A stretch of 64,000 bases of DNA, from assembly GCA_050012775.1 (NCBI GenBank), contig JBEKGN010000013.1, forward strand, positions 1 to 64,000, given 5' to 3'. Within the stretch, counting starts at the first letter, position 1; each line of letters starts with the position of its first letter. Below, piece after piece: positions 1 through 6,906 of the stretch. The notes below the pieces were generated by a model. That model was not told the origin of the DNA. It was given only the letters and a program-made list of their open reading frames with translations, and did no database searches. A program made the position numbers and the translations under genes. The DNA comes from Roseiarcus sp050012775. Its GTDB lineage: Bacteria > Pseudomonadota > Alphaproteobacteria > Rhizobiales > Beijerinckiaceae.

Positions 1-418
1 ATCTCAGGCGAGAGAATCATCCATATCTTGACTCATATTTTCGACCCGCTCGTCCCCTTCAATCGCGCCGCCGCGCGCACTTTCCCGAAAACTGTTGCTC
101 CCGGGACTCACCCCGCTTGGGAGTTACTAAAATTTCGTCTTGTTCCAAATTTTTGCGGCGATCCCCGACCGAAAGCCCCGATCCGGCGGCGCCGGCGAGG
201 CGGGTACGCCGAAGAGCGATAGAAAAAGCGTAGCACGACTTTCTGTTTTCCGGAACGCAATGTTGGGATCGGCAATTGGCTCCGCGCTCATTGCCCGCCG
301 ACCAGCATTCTCGTCAACGAGAAGCGGCGCCACACCTGCGACGCCAGAGCGGGTCATTTCTCGCACGAGAAGCCGAGGCGTGAAAAGGCGGTCTGGCGCA
401 AGGCGAGCGGCGTCGCCG
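1..418. other. No recognisable gene
   Basis: I find no gene I can defend here. A minus-strand frame stays open over roughly 127-366 but has no family motif, and its codon use does not separate it from chance at this G+C. The stretch lies downstream of the Liv operon and of the QuiC-like remnant, so it may be the far side of the deletion that truncated that gene. A short A+T-richer patch near 126-160 is the only compositional feature. Confidence 0.5.
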
Positions 419-574
419 TCAAATTCTCGGCATCGCCAACGGGCGGCTCTCGCGCGTCTGCGCGGCCAGCCGGATCAGGGCGTTGACGGCGCCGAAGCCT
501 GTGCGCGCGATGGCCCGTTGCTCTTCGTCGAGCGGCCCGCTCAGGGAAACCGTCGCAATCGAATGGTTCGACAT
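419..574 (-). pseudogene. 5' remnant of a QuiC-like 3-dehydroshikimate dehydratase
   Basis: A 51-codon frame starts at an ATG preceded by a GGAG-type ribosome site. Its first ~30 residues, beginning MSNHSIATVSLSG and continuing to GFGAV, match the N-terminus of the sugar-phosphate-isomerase/4-hydroxyphenylpyruvate-dioxygenase-like fusion family. Those proteins are about 600 residues long, and QuiC of pseudomonads converts 3-dehydroshikimate to protocatechuate. After residue ~30 the similarity stops and the frame ends at TGA, so only the first TIM-barrel strand and helix remain. It lies 48 bases downstream of livF on the same strand, where a catabolic enzyme gene of a shikimate/quinate operon would sit. 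The family match is from recalled sequence and was not searched. A short unrelated peptide is the alternative. Confidence 0.55.
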
Positions 575-622
575 CCCGCCTGCTCCAGGAAATCGCGCGG
601 ATCGGTTCGTTCCTTCGTGCGC

Positions 623-1363
623 TTACGCCGCGTCGCTCTCCAGGACGCCGCCGAGGAAGAGCTGCGCCACGCGCGGGTCGTTGAGGACGTTCTCGGCTTT
701 GTCGAAGATGCGCGTGCGGCCAAGCTCCAACACGAGTCCGTAGTCGGAAATCTCGAGCGCCGAACGGGCGTTCTGTTCGATCATCAGCACGCTGACGCCG
801 CGCCCGCGCAACTCCTTCAGAATCGCGAAGGTCTGCTGCACCATGAGAGGCGACAGGCCGATCGAGGGCTCGTCGATCAAGACGAGTTTTGGGTCGAGCA
901 ACAGGCCGCGCACGATCTCGAGCTGCTTCTGCTCGCCGCCGGACAATGTCGAGGCCTGCTGGTTTGCTTTCTTGCGCAACGCGGGAAAGCGATCGAGGGC
1001 GGCCTCGATGCGATGAGCGGAATCTCGGATCGCCTTCGGCGCGGCGACGAGGCCGAGCTCGATATTATGGCGCACGGACAGCTCGGGGAAGATGTTGCGC
1101 CCTTGCGGCACGTAACAAACGCCGGCGGCGATCAGCTGGCGTTGCGTGGCGCCCGTCACGTCGTTACCGTCGAACACGATTCTGCCCGAGCGCAGTCTGA
1201 GCAGCCCGAAGATCGCCTTGAACACGGTCGATTTGCCGGCGCCGTTGGGGCCGATCACTGTCGTGATCGAACCTCTGGGCGCCTTGAAGGACGCGCCGTT
1301 GAGGATCGTCATCTTGCCGTAGCCGCCGACGAGACTCTCGACTTCCAGAATGGCGTCGTTCAT
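623..1363 (-). CDS. livF: HAAT ABC transporter ATPase, LivF type
   Basis: This is the second ATPase of a branched-chain-amino-acid-type (HAAT) importer and powers uptake at the inner face of the membrane. The 246-residue length is typical. Walker A is GPNGAGKST at residues 38-46, the ABC signature LSGGEQKQLE follows near residue 140, and Walker B with its catalytic Glu is LVLIDEPSIGLSP. It is the last intact gene of a minus-strand operon and starts 10 bases after livG ends. HAAT systems carry branched-chain amino acids, urea, amides or aromatic acids. The adjacent shikimate dehydrogenase and QuiC-like remnant favour a cyclic hydroxy-acid here, which is inference. Confidence 0.93.
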   Translation of the reverse strand: MNDAILEVESLVGGYGKMTILNGASFKAPRGSITTVIGPNGAGKSTVFKAIFGLLRLRSGRIVFDGNDVTGATQRQLIAAGVCYVPQGRNIFPELSVRHNIELGLVAAPKAIRDSAHRIEAALDRFPALRKKANQQASTLSGGEQKQLEIVRGLLLDPKLVLIDEPSIGLSPLMVQQTFAILKELRGRGVSVLMIEQNARSALEISDYGLVLELGRTRIFDKAENVLNDPRVAQLFLGGVLESDAA

Positions 1364-1373
1364 GGCGCGTCCC

Positions 1374-2117
1374 TCAATGACCGAGATAGGCTTCGATGAC
1401 CGCGGGGTCGGAGCGGACTTTCTCCGGCGATCCTTCGGCGAGCACTTTACCCTCCGCCATGACGACGACGCGCGTGCATAGCGACATGACGAACTCCATA
1501 TTGTGCTCGATGACCACGAAGGTCGCGCCCTGTTCGCGATTGATCGCGCGCAATCGCTCCTTGAGGTCGGCGAGCATCGTCAGGTTGACGCCGCCGGCCG
1601 GCTCGTCGAGCAGCACGAGGCGGGGGCCGGCCATGAACGCCATGGCGGCGTCGAGCAGTTTCTGCTGGCCGTAGGAGAGGCCGCCGGCCGATGCGTCGGC
1701 GAGAGGACCGAGCTTGAAGAAGCCGATCATCTGATCGGCGGCCGCGCCGAGTCCGGCGTCCGGCGGGCCGAACAGGCGCGACAGCATCGTGCCCTTGTGC
1801 TCCTGCCCGGCGAGAATGAGATTTTCGCGCACTGAAAGCTGCGGGAACACCTGCAACAGTTGGAACGTGCGGCTCACTCCAAGCTTGTTCAGCTGCGAGG
1901 GACGCATGCCGGTGACGATCCTGCCGTCGAGCTTCACCTCGCCCTCGGTCGGCGCGAGCTGCCCGAGGATGCAGTTGAACGTCGTCGATTTGCCGCAGCC
2001 GTTGGGGCCGATGATGCCGAGGATTTCACCCTCGTCGACATGGAAGCTGACGCCGTCGACGGCGGCGATGCCGCCGAAGCGCTTCCTTAAGTTCGTGACC
2101 TCGAGAACGCGGCTCAT
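1374..2117 (-). CDS. livG: HAAT ABC transporter ATPase, LivG type
   Basis: First ATPase of the HAAT importer, 247 residues. Walker A GPNGCGKST lies at residues 37-45, the signature is the LivG-typical LSYGQQKLLD, and Walker B reads LVLLDEPAGGVN. The C-terminus carries the extended segment ending AYLGH that is common in LivG. The frame is open far upstream, but the ATG at 2117 is chosen because it overlaps the stop of the permease gene by four bases (ATGA), as expected for coupled translation, and the protein then has the family length. It pairs with the LivF-type ATPase beneath the two permeases. Confidence 0.94.
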   Translation of the reverse strand: MSRVLEVTNLRKRFGGIAAVDGVSFHVDEGEILGIIGPNGCGKSTTFNCILGQLAPTEGEVKLDGRIVTGMRPSQLNKLGVSRTFQLLQVFPQLSVRENLILAGQEHKGTMLSRLFGPPDAGLGAAADQMIGFFKLGPLADASAGGLSYGQQKLLDAAMAFMAGPRLVLLDEPAGGVNLTMLADLKERLRAINREQGATFVVIEHNMEFVMSLCTRVVVMAEGKVLAEGSPEKVRSDPAVIEAYLGH

Positions 2118-3118
2118 GGCGCGGCCTCGTCGGGCAGGCTGGCCTTGGCCGCCGCGCGCAGGGCCGAGGCCGCCTTCGCGCCGCGCTCGCGCAGATAGCG
2201 GTCGAGAATTCCCAGAATGCCGGTCGGCGAATAAATCAGCAGCGCCATGACCAGCACGGCGTAGATGATGAGATAATAGCCCTGCGTGAAGCGCAGCCAT
2301 TCCGGCAGCAGAACGGCGATCATCGCGCCGAGATAGGGGCCGAAAAAGAACCCCGATCCGCCGACGATCACCATCATCAGCAGGTTCAGCGACAGCGAAA
2401 GCGTGAACGGCGTCGGATCGACGAATTCGGTGAGCGGCGCGTAGAGCGCGCCCGAAAGCCCGCCGAGCGCCGAGCCGATGGCGAAGGCCATCAGCGTATA
2501 GCGCCGCGTATCGACGCCGAGCGAGAGCGCCCGCATCGGGTTTTCGCGCAGCGCCATGAAGGCGCGGCCCCAGGGCGAACGGACGAGGCGCCAAAATGCG
2601 AGGGTCACGACGCCGAGCGTGAACAGACAGAAATAGTAGAAGGGCAGGGACTTGGTCGTGGACAGACCGAATATGTTCGGCCGCGGGACGTCGCTGATGC
2701 CGTAGATGCCCTTGGTCAGCCATTCCTCGTTGCGGAAGACCAGAAACGCGAGCGTCGAAAAGGCGAGCGTGACGAAGGCGAGATAATGATGCTGCACCCG
2801 CAGCGCGGGATAGCCGAGCAGCCAGCCGACGAAGAAGGAGAGCGCCACGGCGGCCACGATCGCGAGGCTCAGCGGCAGGCCGTTTACCGTCATGATCGCC
2901 GCGGCATAGGCGCCGATGCCGACGAATGCGCCCTGCGCGAGCGACACCTGGCCGGCGTAACCGAGGGTCAAGTTCAGGCCGATGGCCGCGATCGACATGA
3001 CCGCCCAAAGGCTCAGGATGTAGAGCCCGTATCGGTTGAGCGACAGGGGAACGAGAACGAGCGCCGCGATCACGGCCGCGCCGGCTGCGATCGCGAGGAG
3101 TCTATGCGCGCGCGTCAT
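2114..3118 (-). CDS. livM: HAAT ABC transporter permease, LivM type
   Basis: Inner-membrane permease of the HAAT importer, 334 residues. It has a run of hydrophobic segments from the N-terminus (RLLAIAAGAAVIAALVLV onward) and the family motif region GLNLTLGYAGQVSLAQGAF. The ATG at 3118 overlaps the stop of livH by four bases, and its own stop overlaps the livG start, so livH-livM-livG appear translationally coupled. The cytoplasmic loop with RENPMRALSLGVD is the expected ATPase contact (EAA-like) region. Longer readings in the same frame run through livH and can be discarded. Confidence 0.93.
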   Translation of the reverse strand: MTRAHRLLAIAAGAAVIAALVLVPLSLNRYGLYILSLWAVMSIAAIGLNLTLGYAGQVSLAQGAFVGIGAYAAAIMTVNGLPLSLAIVAAVALSFFVGWLLGYPALRVQHHYLAFVTLAFSTLAFLVFRNEEWLTKGIYGISDVPRPNIFGLSTTKSLPFYYFCLFTLGVVTLAFWRLVRSPWGRAFMALRENPMRALSLGVDTRRYTLMAFAIGSALGGLSGALYAPLTEFVDPTPFTLSLSLNLLMMVIVGGSGFFFGPYLGAMIAVLLPEWLRFTQGYYLIIYAVLVMALLIYSPTGILGILDRYLRERGAKAASALRAAAKASLPDEAAP

Positions 3119-3990
3119 ACCGTGCGCTCCTCGGGACGCCCGATCAGTCCTTCGGGCCGGAATAGGATGATGACGATGAGCAGCACGAGCGGAACCGCCG
3201 CGCGGTATTGGGTCGAGACGTAGGCGGCGGCGAGATTGTCGAGGACGCCGATGGCGAGCCCGCCGACGATCGCGCCGCGAACCTGGTTGAAGCCGCCCAC
3301 GATCGCGGCGATGAAGGCGGCCTGGCCGAGCGTATCGCCGGAAGAGAATTTGGCGAGATAGATCGGCGTCACCAGAAGCGAGGCGAGCGCGACCAGCGCC
3401 GCGTTGATGACGAAGGTCAGCATGATCATCCGCTCGACGGGGACGCCGACGATTCGGGCGACCGTCGGATTTTGCGCCGCGGCCTGCATTTGCCGTCCGG
3501 TCGAGGTTCGCTCGAGAAACAGATTGAGGCCGATCACCGCGGCGACGCCGAACGCGAACACGCCCAGGCTCTGCAGGGAGACCGAGGAGCCGAAGATCGA
3601 AACGGAGCCGGAGGGCGCGATCGAGGGGAACGGCTGCGCCTCGGCGCTGAAAAACTGCTTGACCGATTCTTTCATGGCGACCGACAGCGCCATCGTCGCG
3701 ATGGCGAGCGGCAGCACGCCATGGCGCAACATCGGGTCGACGAGCAGTTTCTTGAAAGCGACCCCGAGGATCGCGACCGAGAGCAGCCCGCCGCCGATGA
3801 TCGCGAGCCAAAACGGCGCGCCCGCGCGCATGACGGCCAGCATCAGGAAGGCGGGCAGCATCACGAATTCGCCTTGGGCGAAGTTGATGGTCTGCGAGGT
3901 CTGCCACAGGAGCGTGAAGCCGATCGCCACGAGCGCATAGATGGAGCCCGTGGCGAGGCCGGCGATCACCAGATCGAACAGATTGGACAT
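3115..3990 (-). CDS. livH: HAAT ABC transporter permease, LivH type
   Basis: The second inner-membrane permease, 291 residues. It begins MSNLFDLVIAGLATGSIYAL, the canonical LivH opening, followed by several hydrophobic segments and the conserved ATPase-contact stretch AAQNPTVARIVGV. It is the first of the four overlapping membrane/ATPase genes and sits 56 bases after the solute-binding protein gene, with a GGAG-type ribosome site (gaaaggagcgcc) before its ATG. It forms the translocation heterodimer with the LivM-type permease. Confidence 0.93.
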   Translation of the reverse strand: MSNLFDLVIAGLATGSIYALVAIGFTLLWQTSQTINFAQGEFVMLPAFLMLAVMRAGAPFWLAIIGGGLLSVAILGVAFKKLLVDPMLRHGVLPLAIATMALSVAMKESVKQFFSAEAQPFPSIAPSGSVSIFGSSVSLQSLGVFAFGVAAVIGLNLFLERTSTGRQMQAAAQNPTVARIVGVPVERMIMLTFVINAALVALASLLVTPIYLAKFSSGDTLGQAAFIAAIVGGFNQVRGAIVGGLAIGVLDNLAAAYVSTQYRAAVPLVLLIVIILFRPEGLIGRPEERTV

Positions 3991-4046
3991 TCGGCGCTCC
4001 TTTCTTCGGCCGCCGGCAAAGAGGCCGAAGGGTCCCGGCCAGCGCC

Positions 4047-5180
4047 TTAATGGAGCTTGGGCAGAATTTGCTTGATGACCTGCTTGCCGTTCTCGACCTC
4101 GACGAGGAAGCCCTCCCGATCGATGTCGCCGTTTTCGTCGAAGGTCACATCCATCAGGATGCCCGGCTGATCGGCGGCTTTGATGGTGAGGCCGTGCAGC
4201 GCGTCGGCGACGCCTTTGGAATCGAGCTTGCCCATTTTCTCGGTGGCGGCCTTGATCATGGTGACCGCGAGATAGCCCTTGATCCCGTTGTGATCGGGGA
4301 CGTAATTGTATTTCTTCACGAACCGATCGCGGAACGCGCGAATGGAGTCGACCGGCGCGTCGGTGGTCAGGCCGACATGGGCGCGCGCGCCGTTCGCCGC
4401 GTCGCCCGCGAGGTCGATGACCTTCTGGCCGACGAGCGTCGTTTCGCCCATCAGCGGCATGGTCACGCCTTGTCGCTTGAATTCCTTGAGGATGCGCGCG
4501 CTCTCTTCCTCGTTGAGATAGACGAAGGCGGCGTCGGCGTTCGACGCCTTCACCTTCGCGACGTCGGCGGCGAAATCGGCCTGGCCGGCCTCGGTCGAAA
4601 TATCGGCCGCGACCTTCACGCCGAGCTTATCGAACTCCTTGGCGATGGCATCGCGTCCGCCCCTGCCGAAGTCGTTGTTGACCCAGACGATCGCGACGTT
4701 CTTGGCCTTCATGTCCTCGGCCATGTATTTGGCGACCTTCGGCATGGTCGACTGCTGGCCGAACGAGGTGCGAAACAGGAATTTGTCGCCCATACGCGTC
4801 AGTTCCGCGGCTTCGCCGCCCATGATCTGGGTGACGCCGGCTTCGGCGGCGAGCGGCGCCGTTACCTTGACCGAGCCGGAATAGCCGGGCCCGAGCAGGA
4901 CGTACGGATCCGAGTCCAGCGCCTTCTGGACCTGCGCGCGGGCGACCCCAGGATTCGACTGCGTATCGGCGTGCGTGACGACGATCTTGTGTCCGAGAAT
5001 GCCGCCCGCGGCGTTGATTTCCTCGACCGCGAGATCGACGCCGTTTTTAAAGTTCGTGCCGACCGTCGCCCCGCCGCCGGAAAGCTCCGCCACGTCGACG
5101 AGTTCGATATCCTGGGCGAACGCCGGAAAGGCGAAGGCGGCGGCCAGTAGGGCGAGGCCCGCCGTCCAAACATTTTTCAT
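4047..5180 (-). CDS. HAAT ABC transporter solute-binding protein
   Basis: Periplasmic substrate-binding protein of 377 residues, of the leucine/isoleucine/valine-binding type-I fold family. A Sec signal peptide (MKNVWTAGLALLAAAFAFPAFA, cut before QD) precedes the mature domain. Typical landmarks are NGVDLAVEEINAAGG near residue 47 and the hinge segment around VAIVWVNNDFGRGG. The ribosome site GGAGG lies just upstream of the ATG. It is the first transporter gene, 37 bases after the dehydrogenase gene on the same strand, so it probably shares a promoter with it. Branched-chain amino acids are the family default. The neighbours suggest shikimate, quinate or a related aromatic or cyclic acid. Confidence 0.9.
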   Translation of the reverse strand: MKNVWTAGLALLAAAFAFPAFAQDIELVDVAELSGGGATVGTNFKNGVDLAVEEINAAGGILGHKIVVTHADTQSNPGVARAQVQKALDSDPYVLLGPGYSGSVKVTAPLAAEAGVTQIMGGEAAELTRMGDKFLFRTSFGQQSTMPKVAKYMAEDMKAKNVAIVWVNNDFGRGGRDAIAKEFDKLGVKVAADISTEAGQADFAADVAKVKASNADAAFVYLNEEESARILKEFKRQGVTMPLMGETTLVGQKVIDLAGDAANGARAHVGLTTDAPVDSIRAFRDRFVKKYNYVPDHNGIKGYLAVTMIKAATEKMGKLDSKGVADALHGLTIKAADQPGILMDVTFDENGDIDREGFLVEVENGKQVIKQILPKLH

Positions 5181-5217
5181 CTGTTCCTCCCTCTGTTGGC
5201 TGGATTTCCAGCTTTAT

Positions 5218-6099
5218 TCAGGCTGCGTGCGCGGTGCGGTCTCTGGCTTCCATGAGCGCGTCGAAGGCCGCGCCCATGACATCGATCGAGGGGCTCGCGC
5301 CGGTGAAAAGTTCGAACGCGTCCGCCGCCTGATGGACGGCGAGATCGCGGCCGGTCATGACCCGTGCGCCCGCCGCTCTAGCGCTGAGCAGAAGCGGCGT
5401 CCAGAGCGGTGAATAGACCGCGTCGGCGACGAACAGGCCCGCGTGGAGAAGCTCCGGCGGCGCCGGCGTGTCGCGATTCGGCGCCATGCCGACTGGCGTG
5501 CCGTTGACGAGCCCGACCGCGCCTTCGATCGTCTCAGCGACCGATGCGCAGGGCGTCACTTTCGCCCTCGCGCCGATGAGCGTCGCTAGCGCCGCGACTT
5601 TCGCCGAATCCGTGTCGAAGACGCGAAGGTCGGCGACCGAAAGTTCGGCGAGCGCGAAGGCGATCGCCTTGCCGACGCCGCCCGCGCCGAGAAGCGCGAC
5701 GGCGCCGTGTCCCGAGCTCTCGAGGAACGGGCGGACGGCGCGGCGGAAGCCGGTCGCGTCCGTGTTGTAGCCGACGAGACGGCCCTCGCGAACGACGATC
5801 GTGTTGACCGCGCCGACGGAGCGCGCGCCGGGCGACAATTCGTCGATGAGGCCGATCACCGCTTCCTTGTACGGGAAGGTGACGTTGACGCCGGAAAAGC
5901 CGAGGCGCCGGACCCCATAAAGCAGCCGTTCGAGTTCGCCGCGGTCGGCGCCGGCGATTTCGATCAATTGGTAATGACATCGGATTCCGAGGGCGTCGCC
6001 GGCCGCCTCGTGCATGGCCGGCGAAGCCGAACTCTTGATGGGGGCGCCGATGAGGCCGAGCAGGGCGCGTCGGTTGCGGTGTGCCTGAGCCTCGACCAC
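5218..6099 (-). CDS. aroE: Shikimate/quinate 5-dehydrogenase (AroE family, probably catabolic)
   Basis: NAD(P)-dependent oxidoreductase interconverting shikimate (or quinate) and its 3-dehydro form, 293 residues. Substrate-binding SxSPxMH is present as SSASPAMH, the catalytic Lys sits in VTFPYKEAV, the conserved Asp in YNTDATGF, and the Rossmann glycines in GAGGVGKA. The C-terminal motif is DLAVHQAADAFELFTG rather than the biosynthetic GxxMLxxQ form, which resembles degradative family members. I choose the GTG at 6099 because GGAGG lies eight bases before it and the protein then has the usual length. An ATG at 6195 would add 32 atypical residues. Lying in front of an ABC importer and near a QuiC-like remnant, it likely oxidises imported shikimate or quinate. 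Confidence 0.85.
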   Translation of the reverse strand: MVEAQAHRNRRALLGLIGAPIKSSASPAMHEAAGDALGIRCHYQLIEIAGADRGELERLLYGVRRLGFSGVNVTFPYKEAVIGLIDELSPGARSVGAVNTIVVREGRLVGYNTDATGFRRAVRPFLESSGHGAVALLGAGGVGKAIAFALAELSVADLRVFDTDSAKVAALATLIGARAKVTPCASVAETIEGAVGLVNGTPVGMAPNRDTPAPPELLHAGLFVADAVYSPLWTPLLLSARAAGARVMTGRDLAVHQAADAFELFTGASPSIDVMGAAFDALMEARDRTAHAA

Positions 6100-6107
6100 G
6101 ATGGACG

Positions 6108-6112
6108 CCTCC
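6108..6112 (-). promoter_or_regulatory. Shine-Dalgarno GGAGG deciding a GTG start
   Basis: The minus strand reads GGAGG eight bases before the GTG at 6099. The upstream ATG at 6195 has no comparable site. This places the dehydrogenase start at the GTG. Confidence 0.65.
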
Positions 6113-6208
6113 GCAAACGGCTGAATTTGACGGTCGCCGCGCTTAGGGGCGGTTCCCTGGGGCAGCAAACATACGCTGCGCGTCGCGTAACTCAATTACC
6201 ATCTCATT

Positions 6209-6239
6209 GCAGGAATTGAACATCATGTTAATTTCTTGC
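6209..6239. repeat. Imperfect A+T-rich inverted repeat
   Basis: gcaggaattgaacat is followed directly by catgttaatttcttgc, an imperfect palindrome with one unpaired base and two mismatches. It lies between the end of the decayed LysR frame and the dehydrogenase start, where an operator would be expected, and is conspicuously A+T-rich for this genome. Operator function is inference. Confidence 0.45.
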
Positions 6240-6829
6240 GCGCCCTGGCGGGCCCCGAACGCCTACCAATTGGGCGCCGACGGCCTTCATTTCGTTGCGC
6301 AGGCACTGGATGAAATATTCGACGTGCGGGGACAGCTCATCGCGACGCATTCGCCTTTGCCGAGCAGCAGATATTCGATCGCCTCCTCGATCTTGAGGAT
6401 GTTGATGTCGACGCGCGGCTCGGGGTAGCGGCGGCGCACGAGTTCGATCGCCCTCGGCGTCATCGACTGCGAGATGCTCGGAACCGAACCGATCCGCAAT
6501 TCCCAGAGGTCGCCGCGCCCGATCCGCGACAGGATGAAGTTGAGATCGTCGACCTTCTTGTAGACGGCGTTGATCCGCTCGAAGATGTTCTCGGCTTCGG
6601 GGGTCGGAAAAAAGCGGCCGCTCTTGCGTTGGAGGAAGCGGACGCCGAGCGACTTCTCCGCGTGTTTCACCAGGCGGCTGACGCCGGGCGCGGAGACGGC
6701 GAGGCGCCTCGCCGCGCCGCTGATGGCGCCCGTGACCATGACGGCCCGGATCACTTCGACCTGACGCAGTGTTATTGTGCTCGCCTCCCGGGTCCTTGAG
6801 CGGAGACCATCGGCGGGGCCTGTCAACAA
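6228..6829 (-). pseudogene. Broken LysR-type transcriptional regulator
   Basis: The N-terminal winged HTH is intact (TLRQVEVIRAVMVTGAISGA, then AARRLAVSAPGVSRLVKHAE) and the start of the effector domain follows, but the frame stops after 180 codons where LysR proteins run to ~300. In the shifted frame beyond the break the strand encodes DELSPHVEYFIQCLRNEM, which looks like a normal LysR C-terminal helix, ending at TAA near 6228. An internal deletion of roughly 90-100 codons with a frame change explains both pieces. The natural start before TLRQVEV also reads ATA at 6773-6775, eight bases after a GGGAGG ribosome site, as if an ATG had mutated. It would have controlled the adjacent dehydrogenase/transporter operon. 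Confidence 0.85.
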
Positions 6830-6844
6830 AGGTCTTGGCTGACG

Positions 6845-6871
6845 GCGGGCGAGCGCGCTCGCCCGCTTTTT
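6845..6871 (+). terminator. Rho-independent terminator, plus-strand orientation
   Basis: A perfect 22-base palindrome, GCGGGCGAGC-GCGCTCGCCCGC, is followed on the plus strand by five T. This is a textbook intrinsic terminator for plus-strand transcription, yet the genes on both sides (LysR remnant and RND permease) are on the minus strand. For the permease transcript the hairpin is present but lacks the trailing U run. Confidence 0.7.
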
Positions 6872-6906
6872 CGCTTCCCGGCGCCGCGCTTGGCCGTTAT
6901 TCGCGC

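Noticed and set aside
127..366. Minus-strand 79-codon frame as a small gene
   Set aside because: It has no motif, no clear ribosome site, and it lies beyond a truncated gene. It is probably chance.
5218..6195. Longer dehydrogenase starting at the ATG at 6195
   Set aside because: The added 32 residues have no family counterpart, whereas the GTG at 6099 has GGAGG at a proper distance.
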